Source of the DNA: Evernia prunastri
Lineage: Eukaryota > Ascomycota > Lecanoromycetes > Lecanorales > Parmeliaceae
Direction of reading: 5' to 3'
NCBI GenBank assembly: GCA_003184365.1
Contig: NKYR01000038.1
Coordinates: forward strand, 186,001-250,000
DNA: 64,000 nucleotides
The position numbers were made by a program, and so were the translations under genes. Of this stretch, positions 21,791 to 32,687 are shown piece by piece. Under the pieces are notes generated by a model. The model did no database searches, was not told where the DNA came from, and saw nothing but the letters and a program-made list of their open reading frames with translations. Within the stretch, counting starts at the first letter, position 1. Every line of letters begins with the position of its first letter.

Positions 21791-23442
21791 ATGGCTCTTT
21801 TCTGGATACCTCTATGCCTCTGCATCTTGCACTCCCTCAAAACAGCGATCGCCGCCAGCGGAAATTGCGATGTCACCCCGCTGTCGCTACCATGGAGCAA
21901 CGTCACCGTATCTGCCAACGGCGTCGCTGTGACCAGGGGCATAGAACTTGGCATCGGAACTCCAAATCAAATCTTTTCTCTCCGACCCTCGACAAACCTC
22001 AACAACACTCGTCTATCGAATGTGGTCGACTGCGGCTCCGGAGCTAATACTTCGTGCGTTGGTGGGAAAGGCGGCGTATACGATAGCTCGAAGTCATCGA
22101 CCTTTTCAGTCTCGATCAAAGATCGGTGGAACGGCAGCGCAGCCGATACTGAGACTGCCACTGGGTCTTACGTTTATTTCAATGACCTCATGAATTTTCA
22201 GTCCAGTGACAGTATATGGGGCTTTCCTTTAGTTGAAGATTCTGACTTGGTATCTGGTAAGTTGTTACAAAGTCTCAGCCTGATTGCGCGAGAGCAATGG
22301 AAGATTATGTTCGAGGTTACTTCACTGGATGATCACAAATATTCCATTCTAGGCATGCTTGAATGCCGTGATACAATTCGACGTGATACAATTCGAGCGA
22401 ATGATGGGCTAATCTATGTCGATGCACTCTAGGGACCGAAGCTGGTCTCCCTCTCGGTCAGAATTCATCCTTCCTGGCAGCTGTAACCAAAGCCAACGTG
22501 GCTCCGTCCAAAGCCTGGGGATTGTGGGCAGGAGACCGGTCACTGTCACCTACCGACGGTACTCTGACAATTGGTGGATACGACGCTGCAAGAGTTGCTG
22601 GAAATTTCACCACATTTCCTTTAGGGAACTGGACTCTTCAGCAACCTTGTCCGCTCCAGGTCGTTGTCAGTAGTATCATGTACAATCAACCAAACGGAAG
22701 TTCTTACTTGCTTACCTCCGAGGACATGGTCGCTTGCGTCGAACCTTTTCAGGCTCACTTCACCTTCACACCCAACGTGATTAACAGATTTGCAAATGTC
22801 ACAGGCTACAACTCCTCCTACGGTGGCCTGACCTATCCTACAGCTCAGGCGCCGGACGGTAATATAACGATAACACTCGAGAACAACTACACAACTGTCA
22901 TTCCAAATTCCGAGTATGTCACTTTGAAGAGAGGGTCAGATCAATTCGGACACTACGCGATCACAAACTCATCGGTCGTCGAGACAAACCTTGAGTACAA
23001 TGCTCAGAGCGATCCTACGACCGTCCAGCCGATCCTAGGTGGTATATATCTAACATTGAACTACCTAGTCGTCGACTATGAGAGCGGCCAATTCCAGTTA
23101 GCGCCCGCGGTGCAGGGAAATCAGCCTACTAGCTTACGATCCATCAAGGCAATTTGCACGCCGACGCCAACGAGTAGTGCCGTGTCTCCAAGTCCCCAAA
23201 AAGGCTCTAGTAAGACTGGCGCCATCGTCGGAGGGACAGTCGGGGGAGCAGCAGGTTTAGCAATTATAGCAATGCTTGTGCTCCTTATCCTCCGCCGTCG
23301 TCGTCGTCGTCGACAGCGGAGAGTCGCGGAATCGACCATATCACCAAGCGACAGGGTGACTGATTGGTCGCATAGCGTCCAATCGCCTACCTTATCCGAA
23401 AAAGAGGCGCCCTTATCGCCCTCGGAGCTACCTCTGGTATGA
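21791..23442 (+). CDS. Membrane-anchored pepsin-like (A1 family) protein lacking catalytic Asp
   Basis: Exons 21791-22256 and 22433-23442 join in phase (491 residues). The intron is 176 bp and contains a 15-bp tandem duplication. The order is a signal peptide (MALFWIPLCLCILHSLKTA), then a pepsin-fold ectodomain with ELGIGTPNQIFSLRPSTN and DCGSGANTSC. Next come FDT-like VYDSSKSSTFSV, the hallmark KAWGLWAGDRSLS and LTIGGYD blocks, and VIPNSEY and ILGGIYLTLNYLVVDYE. The chain continues to a Ser/Pro stalk, one TM helix (about residues 417-441), a run of seven arginines that should act as stop-transfer, and a cytosolic Ser-rich tail. The DTG motif expected after GTPNQ is replaced by RPSTN, and no second DTG or DSG is seen, so peptidase activity is unlikely. 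Several N-glycosylation sequons fit a cell-surface protein. Function unknown. Confidence 0.85.
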
Positions 23443-24570
23443 TACTCTGATCTAGAAGTCTTTTGCGTGCGCTGACAGAACAACAACGGCAGTCCCTTGC
23501 TTCTTCTGTTCATGAGTTGCCAGGGAGCCCGAAATTGGATCTGGTCTCTCGTGCTCTGAATCGTCGAAGTAGGACACTTCCCTGACAGCTTTTTGCTGAT
23601 GTTTTTCAACGTTGGGACACAAGTTGCTCCCTGCAGCGAGTTCTACACCACTGCGGTCGATGCCAGCTTTGTGTTGGACTGGCCAAGTTCAAGCCTGAAA
23701 CCCTCTCCGAGATAGACATTGCTCTTGCCTGACACCTTTTGAGATCTGGGTGTGGCAGGACGGGGTGAGCTTTCCCAAGTCCTTCGTGAGAAGAGTATAT
23801 CGCCTTCACACTAGACCAGTCGATAGCAAACCTTATCCAACCCAGGTTTAGTAAGATCGAGCATTTTCTTAGGGGTTCCCGGCGCTCGTTCGGCCGAGCG
23901 AGCTTTGACCTGAAAAGGGGCATATGTAGCCGAATCCCAACGCTTACCACAATCGCCTTGCATATCTTTTCGCCAGTAGCCTTCTTGTATCATTGTCTGT
24001 AGGAGAATGCATCCAAAGTCACGGATAGAGGGGGGGGAAATGTAGACAAATGCTAGGCGCGTTGCCTGAATACTGTGAACTAGTGTGACATCTTCTGTAA
24101 GATTTTCTCTTTTGCTCGCAAAAGTAAATTTTCGACGGAAAGGATCAAGATTTTCTGGTCGATATCCGCTACAAATGCCTAAGTAGAAAGAAAGTGAACC
24201 CTTTTCTGTTAGGATTTAGTATTTGCTAGACACACGGAGGTCTACATCCAAGGTCCCGTACCCGCCAAGATCCTTTCTTTCAGACCTCGAACAACGCCAC
24301 ACCTGCTAGGGCAATGGAGTACCTGGACATTTGCGCTTGAAGTTCTTCGGAATTGCACCTAGCCTCGGCCATGTTTTTGGGGCTCAATGCCCCCATCTAG
24401 CCCAAAAGATCACCTTTTAAAAGGGTTCCAGGCTCCTTTGTCCACATATGGCAATTTGGCAAGTGATACGAGATTTCACTATGACTTTTGCCCATCCTTC
24501 CACCTAAATCTGCCCATCTGTATACTTCCGGACCCTATCCCCTTCCAACCCCCTGCCCTCCTAGGTCCAG
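23443..24570. other. Intergenic stretch, 1.1 kb
   Basis: 3' flanks of the two converging genes. A minus-strand region at 23606-23993 has short frames separated by an intron-like GTAAGC...TTTTCAG segment, but no domain is recognisable and I do not call a gene. A G8 run is at 24031-24038. Confidence 0.4.
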
Positions 24571-25149
24571 CTACCAAAAAATCTTACCCTCCGCCACAGC
24601 CACCTTGAGATAAGGCGCACCCTGCTCCTCGCAAATCTTCCGGATCCGCTCCCGGAGGACATCCCAATCCTCCTCCCTCTCATCCTCCACTATGATCACG
24701 ACCGTCGGCTCGGCATCTTCCGCGGTAACGCCCCAATTGTACACGCAAAGTTCGACAAAGGCGACTGACTCCAGGACGTCCAGCACCCGTCCGACGATCT
24801 GCTCCGGCCAGACCTGGACGACGGGATGATCGGGCGGGATGTTGAAGGCGTGGTCTTCCTCCTCTCCTCGCGGCTCCGTTATCAGCACGTGCATATCCAG
24901 CGCGCTTTCCTCCTCCAACATCTCCGCGATTCTGATCAATGTTGGTCGCCACAGAGCCCTCTCGTCGGTGCTCGGTACGCGGATGAGGATCGTGGGATGG
25001 GGAACTGCGCCCCTTCTGCCTTTGACCATGTTGATGAGGATCTCGTTGAAAGCCAACCCGGCTTGTTGGACGATGGCTGCTGCTTTGAGTGAACATAGGT
25101 CCCAGGTACGTTTGCGCTCGTCATCGGCTGGCGGTATTGTCATCTCCAT
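24571..25149 (-). CDS. Hypothetical protein, unrecognised
   Basis: Open frame of 192 codons from ATG 25149 to the TAG at 24571. The same frame stays open further upstream without an ATG (to about 25250, reading GPILKFEKFRAGFPELPKLP before the Met). The true start may therefore lie in an upstream exon; a nearby ATG at 25318 is in a different frame. The protein looks globular, alternating hydrophobic strands (TILIRVPS, MHVLITEPRG, PTVVIIVEDE) and helices, and ends VAVAEGKIFW. I recognise no family. Coding-strand composition is C-rich at the 5' end and G-rich at the 3' end, like other GC-rich genes in the window. Confidence 0.6.
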   Translation of the reverse strand: MEMTIPPADDERKRTWDLCSLKAAAIVQQAGLAFNEILINMVKGRRGAVPHPTILIRVPSTDERALWRPTLIRIAEMLEEESALDMHVLITEPRGEEEDHAFNIPPDHPVVQVWPEQIVGRVLDVLESVAFVELCVYNWGVTAEDAEPTVVIIVEDEREEDWDVLRERIRKICEEQGAPYLKVAVAEGKIFW

Positions 25150-26040
25150 CGGTAGCTTTGGAAGCTCTGGGAACCCCGCTCTGAATTTTTCGAACTTGAG
25201 AATGGGCCCATCGTAGGATGTGCTGCCTCTCCCTCCGGAGGTGTTTCTGTGCTGCGCTCTCTCCAGGCTCGAATGTTTCGGGACGCTCAGGAGATGGGAT
25301 AAGTTTTGAAAGATCCATAGTGAGAGACAGATAGGATATCACGGATGAAGTAGTTTAATATATTGATGGAATACAGACGACTTGTTATCGTTTATTCTGT
25401 ACGGTGAGCGAAGAGGAGATGGAGGATTCGAATAATTTTGGCTCTATGTGACTATTTTCAAGGAAGATGGGGGGAGAATGGTGCCTTTTATACAATAATG
25501 CCATAAATGAATTTTTCTCCAAGACTCACACTTACGGCTTGGGCCGAGAACATTCTCAAACCTGATCAAATCGCAGGAACCCCTCCAAGTAACAGCAGTC
25601 GAAGGGGGTGCTTTCCGCGGGTGCGTGTCAATCCGAAACTTCATGACGATGTCATGGGCAGCGAACTGAGCATGCAATAAAATGAATGCGCGGAAAAGGT
25701 CAGAGAGATATTATGATTTGACCACAGGGAAAGCATGAGTGAGGGCATGTCAGGAGAAAGCAAGAAGCACAAAGGATATCGTAGATTCAGTAGAAGGTCG
25801 TTACCGACATCGTTACTAGAGACAGGTCTTGCCACATCAAAATTTCGACCCGTTGATTGGGTTCCTATGAGAAGAAACCCCAGGACCCACGCTGAAGAGC
25901 GGAAATCCCCGTGTGAAGCTTAGTACTCTCGGAGGGTTAGAATGACGCGTGAGACTTTTCCTCTGACCCACGAAGGAGCTATCCATCCCATAAACGTATC
26001 ACAAGGGTTGAAGCTTTTGAGCTACCCTTTCCTTGAAAGA
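25150..26040. other. Intergenic stretch
   Basis: Holds the possible N-terminal extension of the preceding minus-strand gene (to about 25250) and then about 700 bp with no supported feature up to the stop of the methionine aminopeptidase gene. Confidence 0.4.
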
Positions 26041-27391
26041 CTACTTATCACTCGCTTCATTTGCAGCACCTTCACCGTCTACCTTCACCTCTGGTGGCAT
26101 TTCAACCGGTCCACCTGGTGAATCAGCAAGCCTAGCCGTCAGAACCTCCACACCGTCTTCTGTTACTAGCAAAGTGTGCTCAAACTGAGCAGTCCTCGAT
26201 CCATCCTGAGTAACACTCGTCCAGTTGTCAGGCCACGTCTTATCTCTGGAAGAACCTAGACTGATCATCGGCTCAATCGTAAAGGTCATTCCTGGTTTCG
26301 CGATTCCCACAGCTTTATTCTTGGCGTAATGAGGTATGTTGGGTGCGCAATGGAAGAGTGAGTTTACGCCGTGACCACAGTATGTCCGGATGACGCCGCA
26401 GCCTTTAGACTTGGAGTGTTTCTCGATGACCGTTCCCGGATCTTTAAACGCCATGCCAGGCTTGACGAGCTTGATTGCTTCTTCCAGACATTCTCGGGCT
26501 GTCTCGACCACGCGCACTGAGTCTCGGTCCTTGAGAGCTTTTTCACCAACATAGTACGTCTCGTTCAGATCACCATGAAAGCCGCCGTGGTAAAGTGTCA
26601 CGTCAAGGTTGATGATGTCGCCTTCTCGGATCATTCTCTGGTCTGGTATGCCGTGACAAATGACTTCGTTGATCGAGGTGCACACGGATTTGGGGAAGCC
26701 CGAATAGTTCAAAGTTGAAGGATATGACTAGCAGACAAATTAGCATTGTAATTGGATGGGCTCCTAAACAGCCAAACTCACATTTCTCTTGATACACTCT
26801 CTATGTACCACCTCGTCTATATAGTCCGTCGTGACCCCAGGCTTGACTTCTCTTGCAGCTGCATCGAGGACTTCCCTAGCCAGCCGGCAGACTTTCCGCA
26901 TACCCTTTTGTTGCTTTTTGTCCAAACAAGTGATACTATTTCTCGAGGCGAATTTGTAGTTAGGGTCGCCACTCTCAGTCTTTGCATAGTTTGGATGTGG
27001 TATCGATTCTGGAACGGGCCTTCTTTCTGACAGTGGGTATATAGGTCTCAAAGATCCGGTGAAAGGAAAGGTTGGGAAGGGATTGTGCAACGCGTTTGCT
27101 GCGGTACGATCAGTTTAAGTTCAGGAAGACCGATGACTGTACGTACAGCCGGATTTGTGGACAGACTTATGGTCTGGCTGGGAGAATAGTCAACTACTAA
27201 TTCGCACGATGTTGGCCCCGTGTACCTTGCGAGGGCATAAGGTAGCCTACCCAACTTCTTTTGAAGCAGTCCTGCGAACAGAACGAGCTCTCTTTTCCAA
27301 GTTTCAAACATGTCGGACACTGCAGGCTACCGGCGTCGTTTGGACAATCCGCGCCTATGCACTTCTTCGCCCCAGTCGTGATTTCCGCCAT
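26041..27391 (-). CDS. MAP1: Methionine aminopeptidase type 1 (zinc-finger form)
   Basis: Four exons close in frame: 27391-27251, 27177-27147 (31-nt exon), 27098-26782 and 26727-26041, giving 391 residues as expected for eukaryotic MetAP1. The N-terminus has the C6H2-type zinc finger (KKCIGADC, LQCPTC, FCSQDCFK, then DHKSVHKS), which links the enzyme to ribosomes. The catalytic pita-bread domain follows. The dinuclear metal site is visible: LDVT and HGDLNET give two Asp, CGHG with HCAPNIPHY gives the His, and FTIEPM and QFEHT give the two Glu. The enzyme removes initiator Met co-translationally from nascent chains with small second residues. The zinc-finger start at 27391 is preferred over an upstream in-frame Met at 27478. 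It is divergent from the KMO gene, 377 bp away. Confidence 0.96.
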
Positions 27392-27768
27392 GAGGCCAAT
27401 CAGATTGGCGTAAGACTCGTAATTGCTGTGGAGTTGAAGGTGGGGGCAGTCGAGGCGCTTTGTCTCTTTGGCTTTCACGAGCTCCTCAGCGACTCCTGCT
27501 GAATCTCCTTGGTGGGCCTGAAAGTTTTCGAATATTAGTATGACAAGTGGGGGTGTTTGTAGTAAGCGCTACAGAAAGAGCAGGTGTTGAGCGACGCGAA
27601 CAGTCAAGAGACGCCAAGGAACTGTAGGGCTGAAAACGCTGGGCATTTATTAGACAAGGAGTTCGCTCCTTCGGCTCACTAGTAATGTCATCATCATGGA
27701 GGCGAAAAACCAAAATTCCCAGAGTTTAGAATACTCTTGTTTTAGATACAACACCTACAGCAAAGACT
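27392..27768. promoter_or_regulatory. Shared divergent promoter region of MAP1 and KMO
   Basis: Only 377 bp separate the two start codons, so both promoters must lie here. No canonical TATA box is obvious by eye at either end. A short in-frame extension of MAP1 reaches 27478. Confidence 0.6.
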
Positions 27769-29606
27769 ATGGCGGAAGGGATTCAGCAAAAGGTTCTCGT
27801 AGTCGGTGCAGGACCTGTGGGTGCTCTTGCTGCCCTTTATGCGGCACATAGAGGCGACGATGTGCATGTGTATGAGCTTCGAGCTGGTAAGAAATTCATC
27901 TTTTCTTCCAGTCATATAATCCAGTAGTCACCAAGGTCTTGTCTTTCACGCTTTATCCTTCTTCTCAACCAAGCTTCGTTCGTACTCTGTCGTAAGACCA
28001 GAGACTAAATTTCCAACCGACAGCTTTGAAAGATGCAAGGATATATTCTATCTATCCAGGACAACCCATATCCGGAGATAATGAGCTTGCTACTGCATCA
28101 TGTTCGATTACAGCAGGAGGTGTCTAATGAAGTTCGACCTAGATTTGCGTGATCCATCTACCACGCCCTTGAACTTTACCAAATCGATCAACCTCGCTTT
28201 GTCTGAGCGAGGGATTAATTCAATGAGAGAGATTGATCCCAATGGACTTCTCGAGGAAGTCCTCAAGGAGACTATACCCATGCACGCTCGCATGATTCAT
28301 GGGCGGATGAAGAGTGGCGAACTTTATCAGGAATCTCAAGAGTATGATGCAAACGGCAGAGTAGGTCCTCTAGTCCTATGGCGCCATCGAACTCAACACT
28401 GATCTTCCCCAGTACATCCAAGCAGTGGACCGAGCGAGCCTCAATAAGCGTCTTCTCGATGCCCTTGAAAAGCTCCCTAACGTCACGTTGCACTTCAATC
28501 ACAAATTGACAGGCGCTGATTTCAATAAGAGAACCGCTTGGTTTGAGCAGTACGACCATGCTAAAAAGACTGACCATGCCCAGAATTCTATTCAAGGCGA
28601 TGCGCTCTGGCATGATCAAAAACGGGCAACCGAGATTTCCGTGACTTTCAACCTGCTCATCGGTGCAGACGGCGCTCATTCTGCCACTCGCTACCATCTG
28701 ATGAAGTTCGCTCGACTCAACTATCAGCAAGAATATATTGACACGCTATGGTGCGAATTTCAAATTGCTCCGAGACCTTCAGATTCGTCTTTTGCCATTG
28801 ATCCCAACCATCTACACATCTGGCCTGGGGGCTCCTTTATGTTTATTGCAATACCCTCCCTTGATAAATCGTTCACTTGCACTCTATTTGCGCCTGCCAG
28901 CCACTTCGATTCCATATCCGAGAACCCTGAGCAGAAGCTTCCAAAATTCTTCTATAAGAACTTTCCTGGTGTCTGTCCAGAGTTGATATCTACGTCCAAC
29001 CTACAGAAACAATTTCGTGAGAATCCGCATCTACCTTTAATATCCATCAAATGCAGGCCATATCACTACAAATCTAGCGTTGTCATACTCGGGGATGCCG
29101 CCCACGCAATGGTTCCGTTTTACGGTCAAGGCATGAATGCTGGTCTCGAAGACGTCCGGGTTCTCTTCGATATCTTGGACAAGCACGGCGTCTACAACTC
29201 TAGCACACCCGATCAAGCAGATCGAAATCGAGCACGACTAGCAGCATTAGACGAGTATACCTCTCAGCGTGCTCCAGACGCTGCAGCAATCAATGACCTT
29301 GCTCTCCGGAACTACGAAGAAATGCGCTCGAGCGTCCAGTCACCGCTCTATAAGGCGAGGAAATGGATGGAAGAGACCGTCAATGTCTATCTTCCAAGTC
29401 TAGGATTCAGGACGCAATATACGAGAGTCAGCTTCGAGAACCAGCGATACAGCGAAGTCGAGAAAGCTGTGCAAAGACAGGGTCGGATACTAATGGGTGT
29501 CATCGGGTTAAGTCTTGTGGGACTGGGTGGTCTGACTACTTTTGGAATAACAAGAAGAGACTATTGGAAAAGTCTTGGGACATGGCTGAGCCAGATTAGG
29601 AAATAA
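27769..29606 (+). CDS. BNA4: Kynurenine 3-monooxygenase
   Basis: Exons 27769-27886, 28143-28360 and 28413-29606 encode 509 residues. The FAD dinucleotide fold GAGPVG starts near residue 12. The KMO-specific block DLRDPSTTPLNFTKSINLAL and SERGINSMR follows the first splice, and the second FAD motif GDAAHAMVPFYGQGMNAG is near residue 339. A hydrophobic C-terminal helix (LMGVIGLSLVGLGGL) should anchor it in the outer mitochondrial membrane, as is known for this family. It hydroxylates L-kynurenine with NADPH and O2 on the way from tryptophan to NAD. Intron 1 is long for this genome (256 bp), with the acceptor fixed by the RADLRDPS codons. Divergently transcribed from MAP1. Confidence 0.96.
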
Positions 29607-30686
29607 AATTTGCCGCAGTACATGTCAACACAGTATATATCTCAATTTCGTCCTATGACCGCCCAGACCTCAGGGTACTCGTCAGAATAATTTCTTATCA
29701 TGACCTTCGTCGATACGCGCCTCAATCTTTACCAACTAAGGGCGCGTGTGGGTTATTATGTTTTGAGTGTGGTCTTTTTTTCTTTCTTGCACTATATCTT
29801 ACAATAGGATGTATTTTTCTAAGAAATGGGCCACGGGATCTGGCTAGTGAGTCTAAGATCGCGTTGCACCGATCCTCCCCCGAATTACCGAGTTCAATTT
29901 CTTTTTGCGGTTCGAATCCGGCACGCCCTGTTTTTTTTTTTTTTTTTTTTCTCCTCACCTTTCCCTTTCTTTCTCCTTTTTTCCTGTTCTCCTCTCTCAT
30001 TTCTGATCAGTACACAAACTGGCACATGGAATGATGCTGACGAGGTCGCTTCAAGTCTTTATTTCTTGAGGAGCCGGGCTTCGGACCTTGCTTGGCCGGG
30101 TGGCAAATTTCAATATTTACCCCGAAAAACTGCTTTCAAACCCCCTCGTGTACAAGCCTATCGGTACAATGTTCAGTTGTAGAGCCACGAAAATAAGCCT
30201 ATCAGTCTCACACTCGCACACGAACCTATGCTGTCACAGGAAAGTTGAACGTCAGCTAGGAACTCCATACCGAAACCGTCAACAGGGAGCGCAAATCATC
30301 AATGGGCTTCAGACCTATTGCCTAAAAAGGACGGCGGTTGTTGTGAAATTTCCCTAAAGGGATCCTTCTACTTGCAAGGCGGCTGGTTTTGGGGGGAAAG
30401 TCGAGCTCTCTTCATCAAAAGCATACGTATTTCGAAAGAGGACGAGCCTCTCTGTTTGTTTCATCAGGGTTTATAAACCCGGAAGGTTCCCTCTATGCCG
30501 ACAATCTCATAATTCTTACGACTGCAACAGTGCGTACCAATTGTCCGGTATCCGGATTCTCAGCTCGTCCCCAGACAGTCCTTCGCTCCTATGCTTCCAA
30601 CATGCCAGTTCGACGACAACAACAACCATAATCTCCGAACAAGCAGCTGAACACGGACCCTTCAAATTTCGTCTACTCATCACCAT
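29607..30686. other. Intergenic stretch, 1.1 kb
   Basis: Holds a tRNA-like segment with a T20 run (listed separately). No open frame with a recognisable motif. The 3' end of the minus-strand gene at 30687 closes it. Confidence 0.4.
29828..29950 (+). other. tRNA-like sequence ending in T20
   Basis: A good B box (GGTTCGAATCC, 29909-29919) lies about 70 bp downstream of an A-box-like TGGCTAGTGAGTCTAAG (29841-29857, close to the D arm of Leu/Ser tRNAs). It is followed within 12 bp by 20 consecutive T (29931-29950), a strong Pol III stop. The acceptor and T stems pair poorly and no proper anticodon loop is visible, so this is a tRNA relic or the head of a SINE-like element rather than a working tRNA. 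Confidence 0.35.
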
Positions 30687-31795
30687 CTAACTTTTACCTT
30701 TACCCTCGCTCTTCTTCCCAGCCTCAGGCCGCTTCTTCTCTGGCGCGGAGGTCTTGCTCCCGCTACCGCCTCCAACTCGTCCCTCGCTGAAATCTTCACT
30801 CGCAAACGCCGCGGCCAGGGACTTTCCCAACTTCTTCTCGGGTGTTTTCCTGACCGCAGGCTTCCCTTGCGTGGACGTATTGCTCTCGCTACTATCTCTA
30901 ACTGGTGTGTCGCCGAAATCGTCACTCGCAAAGGTCGCGACCAGCGACTTCTTCAACTTGTCCACATCTAATTTCTCGGCCGCAGGTTTCACGCCGGACG
31001 AAGCAGCAGCAGCACCACCAGAACCACTGCCTGCCGACGCGCTCGGTTGCGGGCGAGCCGTAGAAGCCTCCCCTCCATCGGCACCACTATTCTCCTTCGC
31101 GGCGGCACCAGTCGTCGCCCCGGGGTCTTCCTTAGCGGGTTGTCCGCGCGACTGCGCCGCAGACTGAGCCCACGTGGCCCGCATCTGCGCCAAAAGTTCT
31201 AGGCGGCCGGCCTGCACCCGGTCCTCGTCCGCTCTGGCTTCCAAGGCGGTGAGCGTGGCGCGGGCGTCGAACGTGTCGTCCACAGTGCCCAGGAAGGAGC
31301 AGACGCCGCCGTCGTCCTCGGGTCGCCACCAGAGCTCTGGCCAGGTGACGCCACGCGATCTGAGGGTGTGGAGCAGATATTCCGCTCGCGCGGTGTCCTG
31401 GCCGTTCTCGTTTTCGAGGACCTGTTACACGTCGAGATCAGTACCCGGTTTTTTGGGGGTCTTGGTTTTATTTCTGTACGTACGGTGAAGCGTGAATCCG
31501 TATCCGCGTCCCTTCGCAGGATGTCCATCGCCTTGGTGTTCCTCGCCTCGAGTTCCCTCGGCTCGATTGGACCATTAAGTATTGGCCCGTACCTGATCAA
31601 CTCTCTTGTTGAGTCCTGCAACTTGTCTTTCAACGCTATTTGCTCCCTGGCAACCTCTTTGCGGCGGACGACCCACGCTTTAAGCTCTTTTACGATGGCC
31701 TCTTGAGGGCCTTGATAGAGGAATTGTGGATCGCGGTTCCGTTTGAAGTATTGATCCTTGCGCCTCTCCATTTTGGGGTCCGAGAAAGGAGACAT
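30687..31795 (-). CDS. Hypothetical protein with internal KSL-AxFAS repeat
   Basis: Exons 31795-31484 and 31421-30687 (62-bp GTACGT...AACAG intron, phase 0) encode 348 residues. The N-terminal 170 residues look folded: a charged helix region (ERRKDQYFKRNRDPQFLYQG), then a segment ending RSRGVTWPELWWRPEDDGG and CSFLGTVDDT. The rest is Ala/Gly/Ser/Lys-rich and probably disordered. It contains two copies of one element, KLKKSLVATFASDDFGD and KLGKSLAAAFASEDFSE, about 45 residues apart. I do not recognise a family; the repeated short element suggests a duplicated helical binding motif. ATG 31795 is preceded by a pyrimidine-rich leader. Confidence 0.75.
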
Positions 31796-32687
31796 GGCTT
31801 ATAGTTCTCTGGCTGGCCAGTTGATGGGCGATAATATGATACTTTGAAAAAAGATCTTCTAAGCTAAGATATTCTAGAGTGAGATGGTTTGAAGTAGCTT
31901 GTTGTGCAATGGGATTTAGGAGCAAGATCGACTTGAGCCGATGTTATTAAGAATGAGCCCAGGGACGATGGACATCGCGATCTTATACTACTATAGCGGG
32001 TTGTTTGATTCCGAATCACGCAATACCTTTCGCCCGCGTTGGCTGTAGCTGGAGAAGCGGGTGCGAATCTCAAGTATGCCACCCGATTCGCCTGGAGACC
32101 ATGGGGGATATCGTTAACACAATGTACCGGAAACTGGCCGAGGTCTGAAGGGAGTTGATTCGATGAAGGATGTCAGTTGTGAAGGCTTGTGCATGGTGGA
32201 AAGTCGTTTTTGTGTTATAAGAGAATGTGGCAGAAGTCATGCATGCAGGGAGTTCCACCAGTCGTTTGCGCGCATTTTTGCAGATATCGACCCGAATGTA
32301 TTGGCCCCTTGATTACAAAATAGTGAAATCTAGAGCATCGAATTGCAGTTAAAATGACGATTGGCTTGGGAAACTTCTCGTGGTAATTGTCATCTTGTGT
32401 GGGCGACGCACCTGAAATGAAGAACAGACTACAACGAGTTCACTCAAAGCATTTATTGTCACGCAGGGTATGAGAGGTTCTTGTATCATTCTCAGATCGT
32501 AAGTTTGTTCATATGTTTATGCGTCGTTGGCAATGGAATACAGCGAACGAATCAGAATATCCGACTCAGGCTCGATGTAGTCTAGGTTCCTCGAGAGGGT
32601 CTTCACAGCCACCATCTCCGTCTTCCCTGAAGCGTCAGTCACCGCGCCGCATGTGAAAATCATCTGATTTAGCATGACATTGGGCTC
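31796..32687. other. Intergenic stretch
   Basis: Promoter side of the preceding gene and 3' flank of the next. Only short unsupported frames. Confidence 0.4.

Noticed and set aside
29828..29930. Functional tRNA gene
   Set aside because: A and B boxes are present, but the acceptor, T and anticodon stems do not pair properly and no anticodon loop can be drawn.
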